NCBI GenBank assembly: GCA_963812505.1
Contig: CAWEVM010000028.1
Coordinates: forward strand, 20,836-84,835
DNA: 64,000 bases
Source of the DNA: JAMXLO01 sp963812505
GTDB lineage: Bacteria > Pseudomonadota > Alphaproteobacteria > Acetobacterales > Acetobacteraceae
Direction: 5' to 3'
Positions 36,825-45,455 of this stretch are shown in pieces (the stretch's first letter is position 1; every line of letters begins with the position of its first letter). A program made the translations under genes and the position numbers. The notes under the pieces are model-generated. The model searched no databases, was not told where the DNA came from, and saw only the letters and a program-made list of their open reading frames with translations.

Positions 36825-38348
36825 CTACGCGGCGTGCATCAGCTCCAGCGCATCCTCGTAGACCGTCATGTTCTTGCCGTACGAGACAGCCGCGGCCTGG
36901 CAACCACACACCAGGTGCATCCAGCGCCACGGCTCACGCGTGTTGTGGAACTCCTCGACGACCGCCTGGTGGTGCTTGAAGGCGTGCATCTCGGTGAAGT
37001 TGTCGTGGCAGACGATCTCGGCGAGGCGCATGATCATCACCTGCGGGTCATAACGCAGGTTCACGTATTGCTGCGCCAGGTTCACCGTGGCCTTCACCTC
37101 CGGCACCGCGCGCATCATGCCCAGGTTGCTGACCTTGGCCCAATCCGTCGGCGGCTGGTTGAAGATGCTCTGGGTGATCGCCTCCAGCAGCTCCTCCTGG
37201 GAGCGATGCGGCAGAGCGGCGACCGCGTCCATGTCCGGCTGGAGCGTCGCCTCCATGCGGTACTGAGTGGACTTAACCTCCGGCCCGGTGTGCCACAGCA
37301 GCAGGGTCAGCAGCTTGTTCTTCATGCTGAAGCCGTCGAGCCGAAGCAGGTAACGGCGCAGGTTGGCGCTGGTGTGCAGGTGCACGTCCATCGGGTTGCC
37401 GGTCAGCGAGCGCAGGAACAGGCCGGCTGCGCCGATCGACAGCCCCTCGCCGGCGCCTTCCAGCGACAGGCCGTCGGCCAGCGCCTGGGCGATCAGCTTG
37501 GGGATCTCCGAATAGACCTTGCAGCCACGGATGCCCTCGCCGAGCTCGCCGATCTTTGCCGTCTCGTCGTCACCGCTCCGCTGACGAAGCACACGGCCCA
37601 GCAGGTTGTGCTCCTCGATCAGCGCATCGGCCTCGGGAACCAGCCGCTGCGCGGGGAAGCGGGCGACGTAGCGCACCGCCGGCCGGAACAGGACCTTGAG
37701 ATGCTCCTTGCCGAGCGCCTCGAGGCCGCGCCAGAGGTAGCCGGGGAACAGGAAGTAGTGGTCGTCCAGCGCGTTCTTCGGCAGGGCCACACTCATCAGC
37801 AGGTCGAACGCCTCGATTGCCGGAACGTGGTCCCAGAGCCACAGGAAGATGTGGTCCGCCTTCAGGGCCTCGCCGCGGCTGCAGGCCTTGAGGAACGCCT
37901 CCTTGGCGGCCTCGATGCCTTCCGCGGTGATGATCTCGCCGCCGCCGTCATTGGCCAGATCGGCGCTCCGGCTTGTGTCGGTGCCGGTCGGATCGAGCGG
38001 GGCGAACTCCAGCAGGCTGTACGGCGAGGTAACCGGATCGTTGATGTGCTTGTTGGACAGCGCGACGTGCTGCAGGACCGGGAGGAACTTGTCCTCACCC
38101 TCCATGCGGTTCACCAGGTTGGTGATCGCGTGCAGGCCGGCGAGAGGGTGCAGCGGGCCGCCGTGATGGCCGGGAGGCAGATCGGCGGAGCGCACCACCG
38201 CCAGCGCGGAGGCGGTCAGCATGGTCTTGGTGGGGGTGCCGGCGCGCAGCTTCTCCAGCGTGCGGTCGAGGATTTCGTCGGGCGGCGTCTGCTCGATGAA
38301 CTGGACCAACGGTTCGATTGTTTCGGGATACTGGACGCGTGCGTGCAT
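36825..38348 (-). CDS. Large conserved-looking protein of unknown function, rich in histidines
   Basis: 507 residues from the ATG at 38348 (GGAG upstream). No signal peptide or membrane segment. I recognise no family. Notable are clustered His/Cys/Glu: GHHGGPLHPLAGLHAI (about 60-76), LWLWDHVPAIE, DDHYFLFPGYLWRGL, VHLHTSANLRRYLLR and, near the end, IVCHDNFTEMHAFKHHQAVV ... WRWMHLVCGCQ. Repeated helical pairs with His and Trp suggest a helical bundle that binds a metal or heme-like cofactor; this is inference. Single gene with its own terminator and a long upstream region (38349-38686) shared with glmM. Confidence 0.8.
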   Translation of the reverse strand: MHARVQYPETIEPLVQFIEQTPPDEILDRTLEKLRAGTPTKTMLTASALAVVRSADLPPGHHGGPLHPLAGLHAITNLVNRMEGEDKFLPVLQHVALSNKHINDPVTSPYSLLEFAPLDPTGTDTSRSADLANDGGGEIITAEGIEAAKEAFLKACSRGEALKADHIFLWLWDHVPAIEAFDLLMSVALPKNALDDHYFLFPGYLWRGLEALGKEHLKVLFRPAVRYVARFPAQRLVPEADALIEEHNLLGRVLRQRSGDDETAKIGELGEGIRGCKVYSEIPKLIAQALADGLSLEGAGEGLSIGAAGLFLRSLTGNPMDVHLHTSANLRRYLLRLDGFSMKNKLLTLLLWHTGPEVKSTQYRMEATLQPDMDAVAALPHRSQEELLEAITQSIFNQPPTDWAKVSNLGMMRAVPEVKATVNLAQQYVNLRYDPQVMIMRLAEIVCHDNFTEMHAFKHHQAVVEEFHNTREPWRWMHLVCGCQAAAVSYGKNMTVYEDALELMHAA

Positions 38349-38686
38349 TACGGACTCCTCGTTTCGTGCGTCTGCGCAGAGCAGGCGGCGGTGTGGTTCT
38401 CGCCTTGCCGGGTCTCGCTCAGCCGTCGCCGGGGGAGGGGCAACACGAGGGACGCTTTGGTTTCTCGCGTAATCGTCGGACCAGAACGCCGATGTGTCAA
38501 TGTTGGTCATCGAAAGCAGCGCTCATCAGGTATATAAATTCGGCTTTAAGGTCATCAATCTGGCATTGCGCCGAACGATCACGGATTTGGTGGCGCACCG
38601 AACGGCACGACTCGCCTCGCCTCGCGCGGGTTAACCCGCGATTCATTGCTCACTCGGATTATGTCAATCGACATTGGGGTAGCGCG
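38349..38686. promoter_or_regulatory. Divergent promoter region of the unknown gene and glmM
   Basis: 338 bases with no gene. AT-rich for this genome around 38528-38560 (aggtatataaattcggcttt), a good place for promoters. A perfect 16-bp palindrome CGCGGGTTAACCCGCG lies at 38625-38640, 47 bases before the glmM start. Confidence 0.55.
38625..38640. promoter_or_regulatory. Perfect 16-bp palindrome upstream of glmM
   Basis: CGCGGG-TTAA-CCCGCG ends 46 bases before the glmM ATG. It could be an operator for a dimeric regulator; it has no T run to suggest a terminator. Confidence 0.45.
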
Positions 38687-40066
38687 ATGAAGGCCAACGT
38701 CTCGCACATGACCGCAGGCCGGCGCCTGTTCGGCACCGACGGTATCCGCGGCAAGGCCAACAGCGACCCAATGACGGCAGGCATGGCACTGCGCCTTGGG
38801 CAGGCCGCCGGCCTGTGGTTCACCCGTGACAATCATGGCCGTCGCGCTGTGATCGGCAAGGACACGCGGCTGTCCGGTTACATGATCGAACCGGCGCTGA
38901 CCGCCGGCCTGATCGGTGCCGGCATGAACGTGACCCTTCTCGGGCCGATCCCGACGCCTGCGGTCGCCATGCTCACCCGATCTCTGCGTGCCGATCTCGG
39001 CGTGATGATCTCGGCTTCCCACAATCCGTACGAGGACAACGGCATCAAGCTGTTCGGACCCGATGGCGCCAAGCTCTCCGACGAGACCGAGCTGGAAATC
39101 GAGCGCCTGATGGACAGCCGGTTTGCAAACCGACTGGCGGCACCCGAGGCGCTTGGTCGCGCGGCGCAACTCAACGACGCCGCTGGGCGGTACATCGAAG
39201 CAGCCAAGGCGAGCTTTCCGCGCGGACGACGCCTGGACGGATTGAAGATCGTCATCGATTGCGCACACGGCGCGGCGTACCGTGTTGCCCCGACCGTGCT
39301 TTGGGAATTGGGTGCGAACGTGATCTCCCTGGGAATCGCACCGGACGGTTTCAACATCAACAAGGGCTGCGGTTCGACTGTGCCCGAATATCTCTGCGCC
39401 CAGGTCGTTGCGCACGGCGCCGACTTCGGCATCGCGCTGGACGGCGACGCGGACCGGGTATTGATCGCTGATGAAGCCGGCCGATTGATCGATGGCGATC
39501 AGATGCTGGCATTGATCGCCTCATCCTGGGCAGCCACGGGACGACTGGCCGGCAACGCAGTGGTTGCGACCGTCATGTCGAACCTGGGACTTGAACGCTA
39601 CCTCGCTGCCGCAGGGCTTGCGCTGCACCGTACCAAGGTGGGCGACCGCTACGTCGCGGAGCGCATGCGTGCGATCGGACTGAATGTCGGCGGCGAACAG
39701 TCCGGCCACATCATCCTGTCCGATTTCGCGACCACGGGCGACGGACTGATCGCGGCGCTGCAGGTCCTTGCCGTGATCGTCGAACGTGGCAGACCCCCGA
39801 GCGAGGTCTGCCGGCTGTTCACGCCAGTGCCACAGCTTTTGCGCAGCATCCGTTTCCAAGGCCCCTCACCGCTTCGCAATTCACGCATGAAGTCCGCGGT
39901 CGCGGCGGCGGAAGCCGCATTGAATGGTTCTGGCCGCCTGCTGCTGCGCGAGAGCGGCACTGAGCCGGTGATCCGGCTGATGGCAGAGGCCGAGGACGAG
40001 GCACTGCTCGTCCGCGTGGTGGACGCGCTGTGTCAAACCATCACGGACATCGTGCAATCGGCGTGA
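38687..40066 (+). CDS. glmM: Phosphoglucosamine mutase
   Basis: 459 residues from ATG 38687 (GGGGT upstream; ATG 38708 also possible). N-terminal LFGTDGIRGKAN, phosphoserine loop ISASHNPYEDNGIKLFG (Ser111), metal loop ALDGDADRVLIAD, sugar loop GGEQSGHII and C-terminal phosphate loop RESGTEPVIRLMAE are all present. It converts glucosamine-6-phosphate to glucosamine-1-phosphate for peptidoglycan and lipopolysaccharide precursors. Folding as in E. coli GlmM; the usual neighbours folP/ftsH are absent. Confidence 0.95.
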   Translation: MKANVSHMTAGRRLFGTDGIRGKANSDPMTAGMALRLGQAAGLWFTRDNHGRRAVIGKDTRLSGYMIEPALTAGLIGAGMNVTLLGPIPTPAVAMLTRSLRADLGVMISASHNPYEDNGIKLFGPDGAKLSDETELEIERLMDSRFANRLAAPEALGRAAQLNDAAGRYIEAAKASFPRGRRLDGLKIVIDCAHGAAYRVAPTVLWELGANVISLGIAPDGFNINKGCGSTVPEYLCAQVVAHGADFGIALDGDADRVLIADEAGRLIDGDQMLALIASSWAATGRLAGNAVVATVMSNLGLERYLAAAGLALHRTKVGDRYVAERMRAIGLNVGGEQSGHIILSDFATTGDGLIAALQVLAVIVERGRPPSEVCRLFTPVPQLLRSIRFQGPSPLRNSRMKSAVAAAEAALNGSGRLLLRESGTEPVIRLMAEAEDEALLVRVVDALCQTITDIVQSA

Positions 40067-40070
40067 GCGG

Positions 40071-40493
40071 CTACGTCACGATGATCCGGATTTTGCGCGA
40101 CACGACCGGCGGGTCGAACGGGATGTGATTCGCGTCGCCCAGCACAAGCTGGAGCGTGTGGGGACCGGGCGGCAGCTCCAGCCGCGCCTCGGTCTGGCCC
40201 GCACCGAAATGTACATGCTTCTTGTCCGACGGGATGGGCTGATTGGGATCAAGCGGCTCATCAACATCGATAAACAGATGGTGGTGCCCCATGTTCGCCG
40301 TCGTATCGCCGGCATGCGTCACGCCCATGTTGCGCAGCCCGAAGCGACACCAGAATGGGCTCCTCACCCGCTCACCGTCACCCGGCCAGATAATGTAAAG
40401 ATACGCGTCCTTGGGTGAAGGCGTCGGACCCGCGAAGGCCCCGGTCGATGCAACCGGCAGAAGCAACGAGATCATCAGGCGCCGTGTCAGCAT
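40071..40493 (-). CDS. DUF4399 exported protein
   Basis: 140 residues from the ATG at 40493 (GAAGGA seven bases upstream). Signal peptide RRLMISLLLPVASTGAFA, then the DUF4399 pattern YIIWPGDGERVRSPFWCRFGL, GHHHLFIDVDEPLD and PGPHTLQLVLGDANHIPF. Small periplasmic beta-sandwich; the HHH cluster suggests metal binding. Lies just downstream of the cyclase gene (stop at 40511, 17 bases away), so the two are probably co-transcribed. Confidence 0.88.
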   Translation of the reverse strand: MLTRRLMISLLLPVASTGAFAGPTPSPKDAYLYIIWPGDGERVRSPFWCRFGLRNMGVTHAGDTTANMGHHHLFIDVDEPLDPNQPIPSDKKHVHFGAGQTEARLELPPGPHTLQLVLGDANHIPFDPPVVSRKIRIIVT

Positions 40494-40510
40494 TTTGGCT
40501 TCCTTCGCGA

Positions 40511-42061
40511 TCATGGCGAGCGTGCCACGCGGACTCCGTGAGTGGGATAGCGCACGGATGCGTCGTACAAATCACGGCTTGACGTGCGCACGTAGCTTGC
40601 ATCGTTCCGCCAGGAACCCCCGCGCAGGACGCGCTCGCGACAATCCACGCCGGAACGCGATGAACCATCGGCTGGCGCACCGCGGTAGTCTTTGTACCAA
40701 CAGTCCTCAACCCACTCGGTGAGACCGCCGCTGATATCGTACAGGCCGTACGGATTCGCAGTGCGCGTGCCGACTTTCTCCGGCTGAACGGGATCGCCGC
40801 ATCCCTTGCAATCCGCGAGACCCGGCTTCATCGCATTGCCCCACCAATAGCGCGTCTCGGTGCCCCCGCGCGCCGCGTATTCCCACTCGGCTTCGCTGGG
40901 GAGGCGATAGGCATGTTTCGTCGCACGCGAGAGCCAGGCGACGAACTGCTTCGCGTCGTCCCAACTCACGTTGCTCACCGGCGCGTCGTCACCACCGTTC
41001 GGAACATAGCTGCAAGCCCTCGCATTCACGCACTCGCGCCATTGCCGATTGGTGATCGGGTACTTCGCGATCAGGAACGGCGCTACCGTCACATTGTGCG
41101 CCGGCTCTTCCGACGCATCCTCGGCGCTGCCCATCCGGAATGTCCCGCCGGCAATGGGGATCATCTCCGGCTCGGTAACCGTCGCTTTGGCATCGGGCTG
41201 GTTGATCTGGACGCGCGGCGGAATGACGGCGGCCTGCATCTGTGCGGCGGGCGCTGCGGTGGTGGACGGCGCCGACTGAGCCGGGGCGGCGCTCGCCGGA
41301 GCTGGCGGCGCCGATGCAGATTGCGATGTCGCGGTGACCGGAAGAGTCGAGGCAACCGGTGGCGCTGGCTGGACCGCGGGCTGCGTCGCGGCGGCTTCCG
41401 CCTCTGTGTGTCGCTCCCACGCGCGCTCCCAAAAATACCATCCGCCGCCGCCGATCCCGACCGCGACCAGCGTGCCTACACCAAGCAAGGCGAGGCGGAC
41501 CTTGCGGCTCCGCGCCGCCCTGGCCACTGCCGCAGGATCCGGCAGGACGCGGTAGATCGGCACCGGATCGAGGATGTTCTTGACCTTGCGGTCGCCCAGC
41601 GACTGATAGCCACAGACCAGCTTGTAGCGGATCTGCTCGTATACGCCGCCCGAGATATAGATATTGCCAGGCTCGGCCAGCTGCTCGAGCCTGGCCGCCA
41701 CGTTGACCCCCTCGCCGTAGATGTCGTCCGGTTCGACGATGACGTCCCCGAGATTGACGCCGATACGGAACCGGATCCACTGAGTACTGGGCAGCTCAAG
41801 ATTGCGGCCGACCATGCTCTGCTGGATGACGATCGCGCAGCGTACCGCCTCGACCGGGCTGTCGAACATGGCAAGAAAGCCGTCGCCCCGTGTCCGGAGC
41901 ACTCGCCCTCGGTGTTCCGCGATCGTCGGGTCGATCAGCTCGCGCAACAGCAGCTGCACCCGCGCATGGGTGCCTCTTTCGTCCGCCCCCATCAGGCGCG
42001 AATAGCCCGCGATGTCGCCCATCATGATCGCGGCAAGTCGGCGCGTTGTTTCCTCCGGCAT
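40511..42061 (-). CDS. Class III adenylate/guanylate cyclase fused to an FGE-like (sulfatase-modifying) domain
   Basis: 516 residues from the ATG at 42061 (GGAG upstream). Cytoplasmic cyclase domain at about 8-170: metal aspartates D16 (MMGDIAGYSR) and D60 (RTRGDGFLAMF), and the transition-state pair N120/R124 in EGVNVAARLEQL. A single helix follows (about 189-210), then an Ala/Pro-rich spacer and a formylglycine-generating-enzyme-like domain from about 305 (MIPIAGGTFRMGSAEDASEE, PSEAEWEYAARGG, ERVLRGGSW). The paired active-site cysteines of true FGE near the C-terminus are absent, so this half is likely a sugar- or ligand-binding sensor. cAMP signalling from an envelope input is inferred. 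Confidence 0.9.
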   Translation of the reverse strand: MPEETTRRLAAIMMGDIAGYSRLMGADERGTHARVQLLLRELIDPTIAEHRGRVLRTRGDGFLAMFDSPVEAVRCAIVIQQSMVGRNLELPSTQWIRFRIGVNLGDVIVEPDDIYGEGVNVAARLEQLAEPGNIYISGGVYEQIRYKLVCGYQSLGDRKVKNILDPVPIYRVLPDPAAVARAARSRKVRLALLGVGTLVAVGIGGGGWYFWERAWERHTEAEAAATQPAVQPAPPVASTLPVTATSQSASAPPAPASAAPAQSAPSTTAAPAAQMQAAVIPPRVQINQPDAKATVTEPEMIPIAGGTFRMGSAEDASEEPAHNVTVAPFLIAKYPITNRQWRECVNARACSYVPNGGDDAPVSNVSWDDAKQFVAWLSRATKHAYRLPSEAEWEYAARGGTETRYWWGNAMKPGLADCKGCGDPVQPEKVGTRTANPYGLYDISGGLTEWVEDCWYKDYRGAPADGSSRSGVDCRERVLRGGSWRNDASYVRTSSRDLYDASVRYPTHGVRVARSP

Positions 42062-42364
42062 GGCAGGCTCCGGTAACCCCCCTGGCGCCACTATACTGAT
42101 GCCTCAGGATTTGCGCCAACGCCTCCCGGGGATCTGCCAGGGGGCGCATTTGACACTTGTCGGGTGAGGAGGGGTTGCGGCGCGGCCTGAGATCGATGCG
42201 AACCATGAATTCCGCTGTCGGGGGGTGCCATGGAGGGGTTTGCGGCCTGCTTCGCCAAGCGCGCCATTGCCGCACACGCCGTCGCGCAAGGTGGCGATTG
42301 TGTCCTGGCACACGAGGCCTGCACCGGCGAAGGCCTCAACGCCGCCGCAGGTTTGCAAAAAAAC
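42062..42364. other. Intergenic region upstream of the cyclase gene
   Basis: About 300 bases with no gene I can support. The open frames on both strands (for example plus 42230 onward) lack family features and would run into the acetyltransferase gene. The region probably carries the cyclase promoter. Confidence 0.4.
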
Positions 42365-42904
42365 TTAACAACTATCCACCAAATTGCAGCGCGCCACCCA
42401 GACCAGCCCCCGCCAACCTTTGATGCTGTCGTAGTCTGCCGTGAAATCGCGCGACGGATCGCGGTGCAATTGCAATCGGCCCATCACCGCTTGCGACCTC
42501 AGATTATCGGAGGCGGTGTAGGCGACCACTTCGGCCAGTCCCACGCGGATGAAACCATCGGCCAGCGCCGCCCGTGCAGCTTCTGTGGCATACCCGTGCC
42601 CCCAGGCGTGCCGAACCAGACGCCAGCCAATTTCGAAATGCGAGCCGAGTGGATGGCCGGGCCGCGAGGGCATAATGCCAGCGTAGCCGAGAAGAGCACC
42701 GTCTCGGTCTTCGACGGCCCAACGGCAAAAGCCATGTTGACGATATGTCGCTGCGTAGCGATCTAGCTTTGCGTCGCTTTCTCTCCGACTGATCGGCCCG
42801 CCGTAATCATGCATCACCTCAGGGTCCGCGTGCATGGCGGCGAGTGCGTCCCGGTCAGTTTGCTCCCAACACCGCAGCCGCGTGCGCGGCGTATCGATTA
42901 CCAT
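42365..42904 (-). CDS. GNAT-family N-acetyltransferase (RimJ/RimL-like)
   Basis: 179 residues from the ATG at 42904 (GGAGGA upstream). Typical layout: TPRTRLRCWEQTDRDALAAM, PSRPGHPLGSHFEIGWRLVR, the acetyl-CoA loop HAWGHGYATEAARAAL, and TASDNLRSQAVMGRLQL. These enzymes acetylate amino groups of proteins or small molecules. The substrate is unknown. Confidence 0.92.
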   Translation of the reverse strand: MVIDTPRTRLRCWEQTDRDALAAMHADPEVMHDYGGPISRRESDAKLDRYAATYRQHGFCRWAVEDRDGALLGYAGIMPSRPGHPLGSHFEIGWRLVRHAWGHGYATEAARAALADGFIRVGLAEVVAYTASDNLRSQAVMGRLQLHRDPSRDFTADYDSIKGWRGLVWVARCNLVDSC

Positions 42905-42947
42905 TCCGCATCCTCCACCCCCAGTCGCTGTGAGGCGAGTGCATCCC

Positions 42948-43196
42948 TCAACAATGTCGTGGTGCGAGCCAGGCGACCCGCCGCGCCGCCTCGGCCACGG
43001 CGTCGCCTTTCGAGGCATGGCGCAGTCCGGAGAAGTAGCTGACCGGCGTCCACGCCCCAGCGTCCTCTGCGTCGCGGCGGAACTCCTCAAATCCGAAGCT
43101 CCTGTCCGGGCGCACGAACACATCCACGCAGCGGTCGTGCTGGGAGTTCTCGATGCTCTCCATCACAACCCATGACGGGTCCAGTCGTTTCGACAT
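42948..43196 (-). CDS. Small conserved hypothetical protein
   Basis: 82 residues from the ATG at 43196 (GGAGA nine bases upstream). The pattern CVDVFVRPDRSFGFEEFRRD, then GAWTPVSYFSGLRHASKGDA, resembles small hypothetical proteins seen in other alphaproteobacteria. Beta-strand then helix; no signal peptide. Upstream of the acetyltransferase on the same strand; no function is known. Confidence 0.75.
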   Translation of the reverse strand: MSKRLDPSWVVMESIENSQHDRCVDVFVRPDRSFGFEEFRRDAEDAGAWTPVSYFSGLRHASKGDAVAEAARRVAWLAPRHC

Positions 43197-43349
43197 GTTC
43201 AGTTCTCCGGGGCGGCAGATTAGCGCAAGATTAGCGCGCCGCTTGAGTGCCGCAACAGTCTTCGACAACTACGACTAAAGCATCAAAGCTGCCGGGCCGA
43301 AGAGATTGCGCTCTTTCTTGACGCGTAACTCAGGCGCATAATGCAACCG

Positions 43350-43673
43350 ATGATCTATGGGTATGCGCGGGTATCAACGGACGGCCAGAGCATTGACGCA
43401 CAGGTGCGCCAAATGACCCAACATCAGTCATCCGACGATTTTGAGGGTTTCTCTTTGACAATACGACCATTTGACGCGGCTGCGCTTGGGGTTGAGCATC
43501 TATACCATTTCCAGTCCTATAAACCGGAATGGCTTGAGCAGATTCTGATCGACAACACGCTGTATTTTTCTAACCCTAAGAACTTTGATGATCCGTGGGC
43601 CATGCACGAAGGCATGGTCCTGGTGTCGAATGAGGCCAGCTTCGGTGCCTACTGCGTTCGCCGCCTCTGGTAA
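43350..43673 (+). pseudogene. Chimeric remnant: resolvase N-terminus joined to a DUF2971 fragment
   Basis: The first 20 or so residues (MIYGYARVSTDGQSIDAQVR) are the unmistakable start of a serine recombinase/resolvase, including the catalytic serine motif YARVS-TDGQ. After QMTQHQSSDDF the frame turns into the N-terminal pattern of DUF2971 proteins (VEHLYHFQSYKPEWLEQILI, then LYFSNPKNFDDPWAMHEGM) and stops at 43673, well short of either family. The bases are more AT-rich than the flanks. It looks like a recombination junction or a mobile-element scar, with both partners truncated. Confidence 0.75.
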
Positions 43674-43677
43674 TGTT

Positions 43678-44424
43678 TCAGTACATCACGTCCCCGCCGT
43701 TCGGCGACAGCGTCGCACCGACATAGAAACCACCGTCCGGACCGGCCAGCAGCAACGCGGTCGCGGCGATCTCCTCGGGACGGCCGAAGCGATGCACCGG
43801 CAGCGCGTCGATGAACGCCTGGCGGTCAGCGGGCGCCATCGTCGCGGTCAGATCGGTGACGATCGGACCGGGCGCGATCGCATTCACGCGCACGCCGCGT
43901 AGCGTCGCCTCGCATGCCAGCGCGCGGGTGAAGCCGATGATCGCCGCCTTCGCCGCGCAATATGGCGTTGAGTTCACCGCACCCTTCAGCCCGCGCTGTG
44001 AGGCCACGTTGATGATGCAACCGCTCCCGCGCCCCGCCATCGCCGGATACACAGCCTGCGCCATGAAGAACATGCCCTTCATGTGCACATCCAGGATCCG
44101 ATCGTAGTCCGCCTCTGTGTAGTCCTCGAACCGCTTGCGGATGTTCATGCCCGCATTGTTGAACAGGATGTCGATCGGGCCGAACGTCGCAGCAGCCTCC
44201 TGCGCAAAGGCACGGGTCGCAGCGATGTCGACCACGTCGAGCGATCGATGCATCGCACGCCGCCCAAGCGCACGAATCTCATTCGCCGTCTCCTCGGCTT
44301 TAGGCCCATCTTCGAGATGGCAGAACGCGACGTCCGCGCCTTCTGCCGCGAAAGCGAGCGCCGTTGCCCGGCCGATGCCGCGCGACCCACCCGTGATCAG
44401 CGCAACCTGTCCTGCTAGCTTCAT
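43678..44424 (-). CDS. Short-chain dehydrogenase/reductase
   Basis: 248 residues from the ATG at 44424 (GAGGAGAG upstream). TGGSRGIGRATALAF, NNAGMNIRKRF, Ser in INVASQRG, YCAAKAAI (YxxxK) and NAIAPGPIVTDL, ending FYVGATLSPNGGDVMY. Resembles glucose/3-oxoacyl reductase-like SDRs. Its start overlaps the stop of the upstream DUF2332 gene (TGATG), implying translational coupling. Confidence 0.9.
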   Translation of the reverse strand: MKLAGQVALITGGSRGIGRATALAFAAEGADVAFCHLEDGPKAEETANEIRALGRRAMHRSLDVVDIAATRAFAQEAAATFGPIDILFNNAGMNIRKRFEDYTEADYDRILDVHMKGMFFMAQAVYPAMAGRGSGCIINVASQRGLKGAVNSTPYCAAKAAIIGFTRALACEATLRGVRVNAIAPGPIVTDLTATMAPADRQAFIDALPVHRFGRPEEIAATALLLAGPDGGFYVGATLSPNGGDVMY

Positions 44425-45419
44425 CAACATCTCTCCTCAGCAATCCATTCGATCCACCCGCCATGCGGGTCGGTCCATGCGACCGGCGTGCCATTCACCG
44501 CAAGAAGGAACGCCCCACGCGGACCGGGCCGGGTAAGCCTCTCGCGAACTGACGGAAACACCCCGGGCACTTCGTTGCTGACCCAAATGGCGCCCAGTTC
44601 GCGCACAGTCCGTATGAATTCCTCACGCAACGCGGGTTCCGCCACATAGGCGACGACCGCCGAATGAAACACCACAAGCGTTGCCTCCGATGGAGCCTGT
44701 CGCGCACCTGCTTCCAGGTGTTTCAGCAGATCGCCCTGAACGACACGAGGCGGATCTTGTCTTGCCACTGCGATGGCCGCGCGCAGGCGATCCAGACGAT
44801 CGGATTGCTCGGGCCACACCAGCGTTTCCAGCCAGGCGCAATCCGCCGCATCCGCGACATCCACCGGATGCAGGTCAAGGCCAAGCCGCCACACGACACG
44901 CGGATGCGCCGCAGGCACCGGCGTCGCTGCGCTGGCGCGGCAAGGAAATATCGGTGCATTCGCGGACCCAGGCGCCAGTCGCGATGCCCCATAGTCGTAG
45001 CCGTATCGATCGGGGAGGAGACACAGACCAGCCGACGCACCCACTTCCAGCAGCGCCAGCGGTTGCGGCAGCCGCGCCAGTACAGGCAGAAGCGTGGCGC
45101 AACGGCCGGCCTCATTGGTCTGCGTGCGGCGTGCCAGCATGGTCGCGCGTACGGCTGGCGCATTGTCGCACAGCATCGTGCGGAACGCCGGCCAATCGCG
45201 TGGCGTGCCGCACACGTGGCGCAACGCTGCGAACAGCAGGTTGGGCTGCTGCTTGGCCTCGGGCAGTGCTGCGAGAAGCTCGAGCGTGAACGCATCACCG
45301 GCGACACCAAGGGCGCACGCCTCGTACAAGGGCGAGCGCCCACGCGCCTCCACCTCGGCAAATCGCCTGAACCGCGCTGCGATGTGTTCGTTCACAGCAT
45401 TCCTCGATACTGGCCACAT
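44424..45419 (-). CDS. DUF2332 protein
   Basis: About 331 residues from the ATG at 45419. Typical DUF2332 features: HIAARFRRFAEVEARGRSPLYEACALGVAGD, LPEAKQQPNLLFAALR, a SAM-like glycine motif LLEVGASAGLCLLPDRYGYDYG, and ATLVVFHSAVVAYV. Probably a Rossmann-fold methyltransferase-like protein with unknown substrate. Coupled to the downstream SDR; divergent from panC, with the starts 36 bases apart. Confidence 0.85.
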   Translation of the reverse strand: MWPVSRNAVNEHIAARFRRFAEVEARGRSPLYEACALGVAGDAFTLELLAALPEAKQQPNLLFAALRHVCGTPRDWPAFRTMLCDNAPAVRATMLARRTQTNEAGRCATLLPVLARLPQPLALLEVGASAGLCLLPDRYGYDYGASRLAPGSANAPIFPCRASAATPVPAAHPRVVWRLGLDLHPVDVADAADCAWLETLVWPEQSDRLDRLRAAIAVARQDPPRVVQGDLLKHLEAGARQAPSEATLVVFHSAVVAYVAEPALREEFIRTVRELGAIWVSNEVPGVFPSVRERLTRPGPRGAFLLAVNGTPVAWTDPHGGWIEWIAEERC

Positions 45420-45455
45420 GTTGCGCCACAGCGGCTGCGAGGCCAAATTGTGCGC

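Noticed and set aside
36669..38537. 622-codon plus-strand open frame opposite the unknown His-rich gene
   Set aside because: Composition and lack of features indicate a shadow; the minus-strand gene has a good ribosome binding site and two terminators.
40511..42061. Cyclase fusion as the activator (FGE) of the arylsulfatase at 59141
   Set aside because: The FGE-like part lacks the two active-site cysteines, and the genes are 17 kb apart, so I do not link them functionally.
42157..42423. Small open frames between the cyclase and acetyltransferase genes
   Set aside because: They overlap the acetyltransferase gene, lack binding sites and have unlikely composition.
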